A stretch of 39,701 nt of DNA. Source: a virus. The translations under genes were made by a program, and so were the position numbers. Location of the stretch: the IMG/VR virus record IMGVR_UViG_3300040770_000079, positions 1 through 39,701 of that record; one strand, written 5' to 3'. Below, piece by piece: positions 1 to 7,236 of this stretch. The notes under the pieces were generated by a model. That model made no database searches and was not told the origin of the DNA. It saw only the letters and a program-made list of their open reading frames with translations. Numbering within the stretch: the stretch's first letter is position 1; the number at the start of each line of letters is the position of its first letter.

Positions 1-443
1 TGAAAAAACTAATAAATTTTATAAAAAGTTTATTCAATAAAAAAAGTGAGTTAGTTTATTCTTACAATAGAATGACTAACTCACAAATTGAAATTGAATT
101 ATTACAATTAATAAATGAATATCGCGATAGTTTAGGACTACAAAAACTAAAACCAAACGAACTAATAAACGATGTGAGTTATCGAAATACTCAAAGAATG
201 TTATCTAGTGGATTCAATCATAATGGGGCAGTAGAAAGGTTTAATGAAGTTAGTAAAATTTGTGATTCTGTTTATGAAGCTGAAATATTGGCAAAAGACT
301 TCACGGAACCAAAATCAATTCTAAAAGCTTGGATAAAAAGCGATTCGCATAATATACAAATGATTAAACCTAATATTAATGAGGTTGGCATATCATTTGA
401 AAACAAAACAATATCAGTTATATTTGCTGAAATTAACAATTAA
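1..443 (+). CDS. CAP-domain (SCP/PR1-like) protein, copy 1, start codon cut off by one base
   Basis: The reading frame is open from base 2 and lacks only the A of its ATG, which would lie one base before the window. The first residues (KKLINFIKSLFNKK) match the intact second copy at 38124, so the internal ATG at 72 is not the start. CAP-superfamily features are visible: NHNG, a YEAEILAKDF block where GENIA-type motifs lie, and SDSHNxQMxKPNxNEVGISF resembling the family's HRxNxLxPxFxxVGVG motif. About 147 residues, with no convincing signal peptide. It probably acts at the cell envelope or virion during entry or lysis, which is inference from context: holin-like and endolysin genes follow. The intact copy overlaps a fibre stop codon as TAATG, so a fibre gene probably precedes this one too. 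Confidence 0.75.
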   Translation, partial: KKLINFIKSLFNKKSELVYSYNRMTNSQIEIELLQLINEYRDSLGLQKLKPNELINDVSYRNTQRMLSSGFNHNGAVERFNEVSKICDSVYEAEILAKDFTEPKSILKAWIKSDSHNIQMIKPNINEVGISFENKTISVIFAEINN

Positions 444-453
444 ATAAATAACA

Positions 454-684
454 ATGGAACAATTAAAAAAATGGTGGTTGGTAGTAGTAGGATTCGCAGT
501 AGTAATTCTAGACTTTGGATTCGATGCAATTAACCCATTATTAGAACAAGCTAAATTAGGCGAACATTTAATAAACGGTATTAAAATTGTATTTGGATTG
601 TATGGTATTTACAAACTAAATCAACAACCCGCAGCTAAACTAATAGGTGAACCTAAACCGCCTAAAAGACCAAGTAATGGTTAA
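454..684 (+). CDS. holin-like small membrane protein
   Basis: 76 residues. A hydrophobic stretch (about residues 8-27, WLVVVGFAVVILDFGF) is followed by a second, weaker one (about 41-57) and a charged, proline-rich tail (EPKPPKRP). Size, topology and position directly after a CAP protein and upstream of an endolysin fit a phage holin, which makes timed holes in the inner membrane. The equivalent position after the second CAP copy holds another small two-helix protein (38585), unlike it in sequence. I do not recognise a named holin family, so the role rests on topology and context. Confidence 0.55.
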   Translation: MEQLKKWWLVVVGFAVVILDFGFDAINPLLEQAKLGEHLINGIKIVFGLYGIYKLNQQPAAKLIGEPKPPKRPSNG

Positions 685-697
685 TAGGATATTTTCA

Positions 698-737
698 AAC
701 CTGCCAAAGATTATTATTCTTTGGTGGGTTTTTTTGT
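698..737 (+). terminator. intrinsic terminator after the holin-like gene
   Basis: CCAAAG (704-709) pairs with CTTTGG (719-724), and AACC (698-701) pairs with GGTT (727-730) across a small internal loop. A run of seven T follows. It lies between the holin-like gene and the next membrane-protein gene. Confidence 0.7.
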
Positions 738-745
738 TTGTAATT

Positions 746-1012
746 ATGCATACTGATTTTTATTATTATAATTATATGTTAATTTCTAAAATAGATGTGC
801 CTTTTATAGCTATATCTATTTTACATTTTATCGTTTTTCCTAAATATTATACAATAAAAAAACTTATTTTTGTAGTAGGAATATTTTTTATTTTATTTAT
901 TCAAGTTTTATCAGATTTTATAAGCGAAAAATTATATTACACATTATATATTTCTACATTAATTATTACAATAAACGCACAATTACTTATAAATGGACAG
1001 AGAAGAAATTAG
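746..1012 (+). CDS. small hydrophobic membrane protein
   Basis: 88 residues from the ATG at 746, which is preceded by TAATT and lies just past the terminator. The frame is open further upstream, to an ATG at 647, but those codons run through the previous gene's end and the terminator stem, so the later start is preferred. It has about three hydrophobic segments rich in I, F and L (near residues 12-30, 36-55 and 60-80) and a basic end. No family is recognised. It could be an accessory holin or antiholin. A similar terminator-then-membrane-gene order occurs at 38895. Confidence 0.5.
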   Translation: MHTDFYYYNYMLISKIDVPFIAISILHFIVFPKYYTIKKLIFVVGIFFILFIQVLSDFISEKLYYTLYISTLIITINAQLLINGQRRN

Positions 1013-1307
1013 AGACTTTGGAGTAATAAAAGGGAGTATAGAACGCTTAGAAAATCATTTTAAAGTTTACAAAGACGATATGTTAGACGTAAAAGACGCT
1101 ATAAAAGATTTAAGGACTGCTATTGTTGGCAACAACATAAACGGAAATAAAGGATTTATACATGTTTTAGACAGAATATCTGATAAAGTTGAAGCACTAG
1201 AAAATGAAAACATACTATTAAAAGAACATATGAAGGCGATTAAGTACGTAGCAGGAGTATTATTTACGGCTTTAATTGGTTCTTTATTTATTATACTAAG
1301 AAAATAA
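993..1307 (+). CDS. coiled-coil protein with C-terminal membrane anchor (XhlA-like)
   Basis: 104 residues. The first 80 are charged and heptad-like (RLENHFKVYKDD, KVEALENENILLKEH), followed by one hydrophobic segment (about 84-101) and a short basic end. This is the layout of the haemolysin XhlA group found beside phage holins and endolysins. It overlaps the upstream gene by 20 bases and its stop overlaps the next ATG (TAATGG), so translation is probably coupled. A role in holin assembly is inferred from layout and neighbours. Confidence 0.5.
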   Translation: MDREEIRDFGVIKGSIERLENHFKVYKDDMLDVKDAIKDLRTAIVGNNINGNKGFIHVLDRISDKVEALENENILLKEHMKAIKYVAGVLFTALIGSLFIILRK

Positions 1308-1720
1308 TGGAATTAAAAGAAACAATAAATAAATTCAAAGCTAAACTTATGTTAGCAATGGAGCCTAAAACTATAGATATTAATAGTTTTGGTGAAATTC
1401 CTAAATATTGGTCTTTCTTCATGGATAGTAATAACAAGTGGAAATCTTTATCAATATGCGATAATACTACTACAGTATTATTTAAAGGTTTTAAAGATAG
1501 CGAAGTATCTAAGCATATACATAGTCTTAACGATGAAAGAACTTATGTTTTATCGGGTAATATAGAAGTAGTTTCAAAAGAAGGAGTAAAAAGATATGTA
1601 GAAGGAGAATCTTTTTTTATAGAAAAGAACACTGAACACATAGTTTATTTTATTGAGGATAGTTTATTAATGGCTATATTTACGCCTAAAATGAAAGGTT
1701 TAGAAATTGAATTTAAATAA
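1307..1720 (+). CDS. cupin-fold protein
   Basis: 137 residues. The cupin metal site is visible as H70-x-H72 and E77 in HIHSLNDERTYVLSGNIEV (motif 1), with H111 in the second motif (FFIEKNTEHIVYF). Cupins are small beta-barrels that bind a metal or a small molecule, and substrate cannot be read from the sequence. It lies in the lysis region between the membrane-anchored coiled-coil protein and the endolysin with almost no spacing, so it is co-expressed with them, although a cupin has no known place in lysis. Confidence 0.7.
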   Translation: MELKETINKFKAKLMLAMEPKTIDINSFGEIPKYWSFFMDSNNKWKSLSICDNTTTVLFKGFKDSEVSKHIHSLNDERTYVLSGNIEVVSKEGVKRYVEGESFFIEKNTEHIVYFIEDSLLMAIFTPKMKGLEIEFK

Positions 1721-1727
1721 ATAAAAT

Positions 1728-2204
1728 ATGGAAACATCACAAAAAGGAATTAACCTTATTAAAATGTTTGAAGGATTACACGATGGAGACTTAAAGAAAA
1801 TAGGATTGCAGCCTAAAAAAGACCCTATAGGAATATGGACTGAGGGTTATGGTCATGCAATGAAGGACTCTAAAGGTAGATTTATTAAAAGCGATAAAAT
1901 GCCACTACATACAATAAAAACAGAAGCAGAAGCCGTTAAATTACTTCAAGATGATTTAAAGAAATTTGAGTCAATAGTTAAAAATAAAGTAAAGGTCTGT
2001 ATTAATCAAAATCAATTTGATGCATTAGTTTCTCACACTTACAATACAGGAGGTTCAGATACTTTATTTAAGCTAATAAATAATAACGCATCTAAAAAAG
2101 ATATTGAGAATTGGTTTACGCAAAGGTATATTTCAGCAAGTGGGGTAATACTTAAAGGATTGATTAACAGAAGAAGAACAGAATCGAATTTATACTTTTC
2201 TTAG
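1728..2204 (+). CDS. endolysin, GH24 (T4-type) lysozyme
   Basis: 158 residues. The N-terminal MFEG supplies the catalytic glutamate (E15), and GIWTEGYGH (about residues 35-43) matches the GxxTxGYGH block of glycoside hydrolase family 24. Further family features are INQNQFDALVSHTYNTG and the C-terminal LINRRRTESNLY. It cleaves the glycan strands of peptidoglycan at lysis. There is no signal peptide or membrane anchor, so it needs a holin for release. It is the last gene of this unit and a terminator follows. Confidence 0.92.
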   Translation: METSQKGINLIKMFEGLHDGDLKKIGLQPKKDPIGIWTEGYGHAMKDSKGRFIKSDKMPLHTIKTEAEAVKLLQDDLKKFESIVKNKVKVCINQNQFDALVSHTYNTGGSDTLFKLINNNASKKDIENWFTQRYISASGVILKGLINRRRTESNLYFS

Positions 2205-2212
2205 ATAATATT

Positions 2213-2238
2213 AAAGCTACTTAAAACATAGCTTTTTT
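2213..2238 (+). terminator. intrinsic terminator of the left lysis operon
   Basis: AAAGCTA (2213-2219) pairs with TAGCTTT (2229-2235) around a 9-base loop, followed by more T, just after the endolysin stop. Confidence 0.75.
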
Positions 2239-2288
2239 ATTTATTTAAAAATATATTAAAATAAATTAGTATATAAGTTATTTATTCG

Positions 2289-2296
2289 TATATTTG
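2289..2296 (+). promoter_or_regulatory. -7 element TATATTTG for the 2327 gene
   Basis: A perfect TAnnTTTG element lies 31 bases before the ATG at 2327 and just after a terminator. No TTG sits at the expected -33 distance, so only half of the promoter is convincing. Confidence 0.5.
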
Positions 2297-2326
2297 CTAT
2301 CAGATAACAATTGAAAAATAGAAATT

Positions 2327-2608
2327 ATGCAAAGTGTAAATTTAGAATTAAAAAAGAAAGAAGTTTATTTAGAAGATTTAGATAGTTCAATGCCTGTCGG
2401 TATTATTTGGGATGGTGGAACCAAAGGTTTTTTTCAATACGAAAGTAGTAGAGGTTTTTATATTGTAAATGGTAGTGGAAAATTTTATGATATAGAAAAT
2501 AAAGTATGTGAAAAAACAATTGAAAAATACGTAAAAGAAAACAAAATTAAACAAGTTTATGTTTTTGATAGTGTTAAAGAATTATTTGAATGGTTAGTAA
2601 TTAAATAA
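2327..2608 (+). CDS. hypothetical protein with C-terminal FDSVKELFEW motif
   Basis: 93 residues, soluble, beta-rich by eye (VGIIWDGG, GFFQYESSRGFYIVNGSGKFY). No family is recognised. The last residues (VYVFDSVKELFEWLVIK) resemble the end of the 172-residue protein at 31686 (IYTFNTVKDCYKWMAE). Both genes are first in a cassette with its own TAnnTTTG element. It starts at an ATG preceded by AAATT. Confidence 0.5.
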   Translation: MQSVNLELKKKEVYLEDLDSSMPVGIIWDGGTKGFFQYESSRGFYIVNGSGKFYDIENKVCEKTIEKYVKENKIKQVYVFDSVKELFEWLVIK

Positions 2609-2620
2609 AACAAAAGCATT

Positions 2621-2710
2621 ATGAAAACATTAAAAATAGTTATTTTTTGGTTGGTCGCATTTTTACTCATATGCTTATTCATTCACCTTACACCCGAACA
2701 TTTAAGATAA
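2621..2710 (+). CDS. 29-residue single-helix membrane peptide
   Basis: The sequence starts MKTLKIVIFWLVAF and ends PEHLR, with one membrane helix covering residues 5-22. It lies 12 bases after one gene and 6 before the next, with a typical CATTATG start. It could be a small lysis modulator or simply an unknown membrane peptide. No homologue is recognised. Confidence 0.4.
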   Translation: MKTLKIVIFWLVAFLLICLFIHLTPEHLR

Positions 2711-2716
2711 AAAATT

Positions 2717-3049
2717 ATGATACAAGCAAATGAATTAAGAATTGGTAATTACTTTAAAGATAGTATTGTAAGAATATTTATAGTTGAAGGTATAAAACTT
2801 GAATATGTTTATTTTTTATTAAGCAATGGTACTAAAATGAAATACAAAAAAAACACTTTGCAGCCAATACAATTAACAGAAGAAATAAAAGAAAAAATGA
2901 ACGAAGATGAATTAATATTAGTAGATAAGTTAGGTTTTGTTATTTTCAAAAATAGTTATGCGTATCAATTTGTATTTGAAGATTACCCATACTTACACCA
3001 ACTTCAAAACTTATACTTTGCATTAACTGGTAAAGAATTAACAATATGA
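2717..3049 (+). CDS. ANELRIGN-family phage protein
   Basis: 110 residues. It begins MIQANELRIGNY, the hallmark start of a small family common in Bacteroidota phages and mobile elements. A second member is on the reverse strand at 25959-26261. The two share ANELRIGNY, a PIxLTE block, LGF near the middle and Y(L/V)H(Q/E)LQNL near the end. Function is unknown. It may regulate or bind a partner, but nothing in the sequence says so. Its stop overlaps the start of the next gene (ATGA). Confidence 0.6.
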   Translation: MIQANELRIGNYFKDSIVRIFIVEGIKLEYVYFLLSNGTKMKYKKNTLQPIQLTEEIKEKMNEDELILVDKLGFVIFKNSYAYQFVFEDYPYLHQLQNLYFALTGKELTI

Positions 3050-3456
3050 AAAAAATTTTAATAATACCTTTTATATTGTTTTCTTGCGGTGGTAGTCGTT
3101 CGGTTAAACAAGAACGTTTAAACATCAAAACAGACACTTTAAGCGTTGATAATTCAATTAGCATAAAACAGAACACAATTTTAAAAGATGTAGGTAAATT
3201 GACTCCTTTTGACAATTCAAAACCTATGGTTATAAATGGAATCACCTACTATAACACAATAATAGACTACGATAAAAGTAAATTTAATGACTTCGAGATA
3301 GAGCAAAACGAAAATTTAAGTCAAGGTTCTACCAAATTAAGCGAATCAAAAAAAGATACAGAAAAAACAGATTACACTATAGCGATTATTGGAGTTGCAA
3401 TAGTTTTAGTTGGAGGTTATATTCTGTATAAAAAATTACCTAATTTAAATAAATAA
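3046..3456 (+). CDS. candidate unimolecular spanin (lipoprotein with C-terminal membrane helix)
   Basis: 136 residues. A short signal ends in the lipobox LFSC, with C14 as the lipidated residue. About 95 polar residues follow, then one membrane helix (about 110-128, TIAIIGVAIVLVGGYILY) and a basic end. An outer-membrane lipoprotein that also spans the inner membrane is the defining layout of a u-spanin such as T1 gp11, which is close in length (131 residues as I recall it). Spanins fuse inner and outer membranes in the last step of lysis of Gram-negative hosts. No Rz/Rz1-type nested pair is seen elsewhere. The call rests on topology, not on a sequence match. Confidence 0.6.
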   Translation: MKKILIIPFILFSCGGSRSVKQERLNIKTDTLSVDNSISIKQNTILKDVGKLTPFDNSKPMVINGITYYNTIIDYDKSKFNDFEIEQNENLSQGSTKLSESKKDTEKTDYTIAIIGVAIVLVGGYILYKKLPNLNK

Positions 3457-3460
3457 TATT

Positions 3461-3811
3461 ATGGAATACTCTAAAGAATTTAAATCTAGGCACGGTTTTG
3501 CAAACTTTGAAACCAAAACATTCCAAATAACAAATAAAAAAAATAGCGAAAATGTAATTTGCGAACTATTAAAAGTTCCTTGCAATGAATACATTAGGAC
3601 TTATAAAGAAGTGTTATGTGAAGGTGGTGGATGGTATTCAAATAGTGGGAATATAATATCTGAAAAAATAAAAGAAGATTCTTATTGGTTAGTTATTCTT
3701 AATGAAAAATGCTTAGGATTTATAGATAGTAATTACAAAAAAACATTATCGAATAAATTACCAATACTATACTTAGGTATAACTAGAATTATAAAACATT
3801 ATTTAAAATAA
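3461..3811 (+). CDS. hypothetical protein
   Basis: 116 residues, soluble, mixed charge, with four cysteines and a central CEGGGWYSNSGN loop. It starts 5 bases after the spanin candidate stop with an ATATTATG leader and is the last gene before a new promoter, so it is probably co-transcribed with the spanin. No family is recognised. Confidence 0.45.
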   Translation: MEYSKEFKSRHGFANFETKTFQITNKKNSENVICELLKVPCNEYIRTYKEVLCEGGGWYSNSGNIISEKIKEDSYWLVILNEKCLGFIDSNYKKTLSNKLPILYLGITRIIKHYLK

Positions 3812-3824
3812 TTACACTAAACGC

Positions 3825-3854
3825 TTGTTAAACTAAAATATATTACTATATTTG
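3825..3854 (+). promoter_or_regulatory. Bacteroidota-type promoter of the early operon
   Basis: TTG (3825-3827), exactly 19 bases, then TATATTTG (3847-3854), 16 bases before the ATG at 3871. It matches the -33/-7 consensus. The spacer lacks the ATTCAAA box of the other strong promoters. Confidence 0.8.
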
Positions 3855-3870
3855 CTAAAAAATAATAGAT

Positions 3871-4074
3871 ATGAAAATTGAAACACACGAAGTAAAGTAC
3901 GAAGGATTAGAAATAACAGTAACAGGTACTGTAGATGATTCAGACGAAACAACAGGTTACAAAGGAGGATTTAGCTACATAGGTATTTACGTAAATGAAC
4001 AAGATATATCTTGGATGCTTAGACACGAAATAATAGAACAAATAACAGACTTAGTAGTCGAAGAAAATTATTAA
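3871..4074 (+). CDS. hypothetical small acidic protein
   Basis: 67 residues. The N-terminal half looks like beta-strands (VKYEGLEITVTGTV) and the C-terminal half like a helix (RHEIIEQITDLVVEE). It is the first gene behind the strong early promoter, so it should be expressed early and strongly. No family is recognised. Confidence 0.5.
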   Translation: MKIETHEVKYEGLEITVTGTVDDSDETTGYKGGFSYIGIYVNEQDISWMLRHEIIEQITDLVVEENY

Positions 4075-4077
4075 AAT

Positions 4078-4317
4078 ATGATACACAAGTTCAATAAATT
4101 AAAGCATAAAACATTATTCTATACAGAAGTGTCAGTCGAAACTTTAAATAGCTTAAACACGGTTAAAACGGCTTGGTTTAATAAAACAAAAGGGTTTAAT
4201 ATACCAGATTGTAAACTATATATTGTTACCCAAGTTTTAGACAGACGCTTAAAAATAGAAAAGCGACAGAGAGAAATTGAAGAAGTTATAAAGAAATTAG
4301 AACCAATTAAAAAATAA
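4078..4317 (+). CDS. hypothetical small basic protein
   Basis: 79 residues, basic, ending in a probable long helix (RRLKIEKRQREIEEVIKKLE). It follows the previous gene by 3 bases in the same operon. No family is recognised. Confidence 0.45.
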   Translation: MIHKFNKLKHKTLFYTEVSVETLNSLNTVKTAWFNKTKGFNIPDCKLYIVTQVLDRRLKIEKRQREIEEVIKKLEPIKK

Positions 4318-4321
4318 TATT

Positions 4322-4483
4322 ATGACAGATTTACAAGAATTAATAGAAAACAATAGAATTAAATTACAAACAATTGATAATGTAATAAAACAAACAATTG
4401 ACGAAAATGAACTTGAAAAATTACACGCTTGTAGAAGATTTGTAAAGGGTTTTATAGACGAATTAAAATTTTTAGAAAAATAA
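4322..4483 (+). CDS. 53-residue helical protein
   Basis: Begins MTDLQELIENNRIKL and is predominantly helical and charged. The start is preceded by AATATT and the gene fits tightly between neighbours (4-base gaps on each side), which supports it being real. Function unknown. Confidence 0.45.
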   Translation: MTDLQELIENNRIKLQTIDNVIKQTIDENELEKLHACRRFVKGFIDELKFLEK

Positions 4484-4487
4484 TATT

Positions 4488-4691
4488 ATGAGCGAAACAG
4501 TTAATTTTCAAACGCTACAAATACAAGCGTTACAAAGAGAAGTAGAAAGATTAAACAATATTATTTCAGATAAAGATATTGAAATTGAACAATTAAAAGT
4601 AGATGTGTTAGAAGAACGTTCACAATACAATATGTTAGCTAGAAATATTGAAGTAATTGACGAAGTTTATTTACAACCTATTAAAAAATAA
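4488..4691 (+). CDS. small coiled-coil protein
   Basis: 67 residues. The heptad pattern in LQREVERLNNIISDKDIEIE suggests a dimeric coiled coil over about residues 10-50. It has an ATATTATG leader and the same operon as its neighbours. No family is recognised. Confidence 0.45.
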   Translation: MSETVNFQTLQIQALQREVERLNNIISDKDIEIEQLKVDVLEERSQYNMLARNIEVIDEVYLQPIKK

Positions 4692-4696
4692 TTATT

Positions 4697-4906
4697 ATGA
4701 CACCAAAAGAAAAAGCGAGTGAATTAATACAAAAAGCATATGACTTAGACCAAGATAATAAAACACCAATTTATAAATGCAAACAAGTAGCTTTATTAAC
4801 TGTTTATGAGGTTATAAAAACAATATGCGAATGCTACCCATCAAAAGATAAGGATATTTCTTTTGTTGAATTTTGGGAAGAAGTAATAAATGAATTAAAA
4901 AAATAA
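4697..4906 (+). CDS. TPKEKA-type small phage protein
   Basis: 69 residues starting MTPKEKASELIQKAYDL, with KQVALLTVYEVIKTI in the middle. This matches a small helical family frequent in Bacteroidota phages (TPKEKAxELxxK... CALxxVDEII). The gene at 9173 shares the pattern KxKLILEQ... KQALLVVDEVI. Function unknown. Confidence 0.5.
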   Translation: MTPKEKASELIQKAYDLDQDNKTPIYKCKQVALLTVYEVIKTICECYPSKDKDISFVEFWEEVINELKK

Positions 4907-4908
4907 TT

Positions 4909-5421
4909 ATGAAAACAGATTGGAGAAAATACAGAAAATCAACTCACTTAGCAAGTGCTGATTTAGATGCAATGGAAACGGACGGATTGCCTTTAATATT
5001 CAATATTAAGACCGTTAAATACGAAACTGGTGTTGATGTAAGCGGAACAAAACAAGACGGTATATTCTGCTATTTTATGGAGAATGTAAAACCTTTAAAA
5101 CTTAACTCTACTAATAATAAAATACTAGCAGGTTTCGCAAAACAAGACGGTTTAATAGGTAAAGAGTGCCACGTTATAGAGAATTGGCAAGGAATGAAAA
5201 TCGAGTTGTTCGTTGATAGAAATGTTAAAATGATGGGTGCAATTACTGACGGTATTAGAATAAAACCTTTAAGACCTAAAGAAAAAGTAAAACCTACTTT
5301 CAATAAAGAAAACTTTGAAGCAGCTAAAAAAGCAAATGCAACTATAGAAATGATTAAAAAAAGTTACACAATATCAACTGAAATAGAAAAAGAATATGAG
5401 CAATATAGAGCAGAGAAGTAG
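4909..5421 (+). CDS. conserved phage protein next to the recombination exonuclease
   Basis: 170 residues. It resembles a widespread phage family found beside recombination genes, recognised by TDWRKYRKS at the start, LNSTNNKIL in the middle, then WQGMKIELFVDRNVK and DGIRIKPLRP. The pattern suggests a small beta-barrel core (about residues 25-125) and a helical tail. Its role is not established. Overlap with the exonuclease start by 26 bases suggests coupled translation and a part in DNA recombination or repair. Confidence 0.6.
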   Translation: MKTDWRKYRKSTHLASADLDAMETDGLPLIFNIKTVKYETGVDVSGTKQDGIFCYFMENVKPLKLNSTNNKILAGFAKQDGLIGKECHVIENWQGMKIELFVDRNVKMMGAITDGIRIKPLRPKEKVKPTFNKENFEAAKKANATIEMIKKSYTISTEIEKEYEQYRAEK

Positions 5422-6013
5422 CGAATGGTTTGAACAGAGAATTGGAAGGTTTACGGCTTCTGAAATTTATAAATTAATGGGCGTAAAAGGACTTGGTGAA
5501 ACTGGTAAAACTTACATATTAGAAAAAGCAATTGAGCAGCTTTACGGAAAAGAAGAAGATGATTTTGTATCATACGATATGCAAAGAGGTATTGAATTAG
5601 AGCCTTTAGCATTTGCTAAGTTTTACGAATTAATGCAATTAAAGTTTGTAGATGTTGAAAATTGCGGTTTCTTTGTGTTCGGTAAAAGTGCGGGTGCAAG
5701 TCCTGACGGTTTAGTTGGAGATGATGCGATATTAGAAATTAAATGCCCTAAAAAAGAAACTTTCTTTAAATTAGTCGCTACCAACAAAATAGACCAAAAG
5801 TACTACTTTCAAATGCAAAAGCAGATGTTAGCTACTAAACGTAAAAAGGCTTATTTCTTTAACTATTTAATCATTGACGGTGTAGAATATCATCACACTA
5901 TAGAAGTTGAAAGAGATGACGTTGTAATAGATAAAATGAAAGAACGTATTAAAGAAGCAGAACTAGAAAAGAATAAAATAATAGAATTAATTAATAATAA
6001 TAAACAGTATTAA
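5396..6013 (+). CDS. YqaJ-type recombination exonuclease
   Basis: 205 residues. The N-terminal QRSSEWFEQRIGRFTASEI is the typical opening of YqaJ/lambda-exonuclease-like nucleases. The metal site is visible as E67/E69 (GIELEP), D104 (SPDG) and E114-x-K116 (LEIKCP). Such enzymes degrade one strand of a duplex 5' to 3' to leave single strands for annealing. It pairs with the SSB-like protein next door, 1 base downstream. No separate annealing protein is recognised. The start at 5396 gives the full conserved N-terminus. Confidence 0.88.
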   Translation: MSNIEQRSSEWFEQRIGRFTASEIYKLMGVKGLGETGKTYILEKAIEQLYGKEEDDFVSYDMQRGIELEPLAFAKFYELMQLKFVDVENCGFFVFGKSAGASPDGLVGDDAILEIKCPKKETFFKLVATNKIDQKYYFQMQKQMLATKRKKAYFFNYLIIDGVEYHHTIEVERDDVVIDKMKERIKEAELEKNKIIELINNNKQY

Positions 6014-6014
6014 A

Positions 6015-6386
6015 ATGAGCGAATTAAGAGGAACAATTAAAAAAGTACTTACTACAGAATTAGGAAAAACAAAAGAAGGTAAAGACTGGCAAAAACAATT
6101 ATTCGTAGTTGCTAATAACGATGGTTATGAAGGTAAAGAAGCAATCTATTGTTTTGAAATATTTGGAGAAGAAAAAGTACAAAACTTTAATAAGTTTAAC
6201 AAAGAGGGTGATTTAGTAGATGTGAGTTATAATATTTCTACAAATGAGTGGAATGGAAAGTATTACACATCGTTACAATCTTGGAAGGTTTTTAAAGCAG
6301 ATGCAGTTCAATCACCACAACCTGCACAACCTGCGCAACAACTACCAACACAAGAAGAAGAAGAATCTGACGACGTGCCATTCTGA
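6015..6386 (+). CDS. single-stranded DNA-binding protein, DUF3127 type
   Basis: 123 residues. The first 90 (RGTIKKVLTTELGKTKEGKDW, YCFEIFGEEKVQNF, NGKYYTSLQSWKV) match the OB-fold DUF3127 proteins of Bacteroidota. A flexible Q/P linker leads to an acidic end, EEEESDDVPF, like the SSB tail (DDDIPF) that docks partner proteins. It should cover single strands made by the adjacent exonuclease and at the replication fork. Confidence 0.8.
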   Translation: MSELRGTIKKVLTTELGKTKEGKDWQKQLFVVANNDGYEGKEAIYCFEIFGEEKVQNFNKFNKEGDLVDVSYNISTNEWNGKYYTSLQSWKVFKADAVQSPQPAQPAQQLPTQEEEESDDVPF

Positions 6387-6447
6387 TATAAAGGCTTAGA
6401 GCTTTTAATAAAAGAATTTGATTTAGTTATTTAATAAAAAAAAACAA

Positions 6448-6471
6448 AACCCGCTGTTAATTTGGCGGGTT
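6448..6471. terminator. GC-rich hairpin, possible terminator or stabiliser
   Basis: AACCCGC (6448-6454) pairs with GCGGGTT (6465-6471) around TGTTAATTTG. On the + strand no good T-run follows (ATTAAAA). Read on the - strand, a T-rich tract follows. It separates the SSB-like gene from the next group without a new promoter, so it may act as a partial terminator or protect mRNA ends. Confidence 0.5.
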
Positions 6472-6486
6472 ATTAAAAAAAACACT

Positions 6487-6729
6487 ATGAACGAAAATAT
6501 AAAAGAGTACACAGCTAAAATATTAGGTGCATTACAAGAAACTATGAATAATGAAGATAGCGAACACTTCATTGATTTAAGAGAAGCTAACATAACAGAA
6601 TTAATACATGTTATGACAAATATTGTTCCTAACTTATTTTACTCTGAAGTAACAGGCGAAGATATTAATTTTCTTGAATTTAATCACATAGCAAATAAAC
6701 TATGTTTTGATTTTATGGATAAAAAATAA
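6487..6729 (+). CDS. hypothetical acidic protein
   Basis: 80 residues, acidic and helical (KEYTAKILGALQETMNNED, LREANITELIHVMTNIV). It starts 16 bases after the hairpin with a CACTATG leader. No family is recognised. Confidence 0.45.
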   Translation: MNENIKEYTAKILGALQETMNNEDSEHFIDLREANITELIHVMTNIVPNLFYSEVTGEDINFLEFNHIANKLCFDFMDKK

Positions 6730-6734
6730 TTATT

Positions 6735-6986
6735 ATGACACCAAAAATTAAAAAAGTTAAAATGCATTTATTCTATTGCTTATGTCAATTGATGCTCGAG
6801 TGCTTAGATGAATTACAAGTGACTACTCCGCGAATGTTACTATTAAAAGAACAATTAATTGAGTTTTGCGAATTACTAAATGAAGAAGTAAAAGATACTT
6901 ACACTATCCAAAAAAGCACTTACTTTCAAGAGTTGACAAATAAAATCAACACGGTATTACGTAAAAACTTTAACGAAAACATGTAA
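6735..6986 (+). CDS. hypothetical helical protein
   Basis: 83 residues, four cysteines, helical throughout (CLCQLMLECLDEL, LKEQLIEFCELLNEEVK). Five bases separate it from the previous gene and one from the next. No family is recognised. Confidence 0.45.
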   Translation: MTPKIKKVKMHLFYCLCQLMLECLDELQVTTPRMLLLKEQLIEFCELLNEEVKDTYTIQKSTYFQELTNKINTVLRKNFNENM

Positions 6987-6987
6987 A

Positions 6988-7230
6988 ATGGTTTTAAATT
7001 CAGTAGAAGTTGGCGAAATGTTAAAGATAACTAACAAAACAGTAGCTAATAGAGCAAATAAAATAGGGATTAAAAAAAAAGGCAATCATTGGTTGTTTAA
7101 TGAATCTGAAATTGAAATGTTAAGAAATTACAGAACACCAAAAAGATTTCAAGCTAATTTTTATTTCTCAGCAGATGGTGAGTTTTTAATAGTAAACTCT
7201 AGAATGAATCAATATCAACGATTAAAATAA
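6988..7230 (+). CDS. helix-turn-helix DNA-binding protein (MerR/excisionase-like)
   Basis: 80 residues. Residues 4-47 (VEVGEMLKITNKTVANRANKI, then an aromatic WLFNESEIEML turn) have the winged-helix pattern of MerR or excisionase-type domains: first helix, turn, recognition helix, wing. The C-terminal 30 residues are unlike known domains. It could regulate phage promoters, although no target can be assigned. Confidence 0.55.
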   Translation: MVLNSVEVGEMLKITNKTVANRANKIGIKKKGNHWLFNESEIEMLRNYRTPKRFQANFYFSADGEFLIVNSRMNQYQRLK

Positions 7231-7236
7231 AATATT

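Noticed and set aside
1-443. The two CAP copies as terminal repeats or a circular-assembly overlap
   Set aside because: They differ at roughly one residue in six and the flanking genes differ, so they are paralogues.
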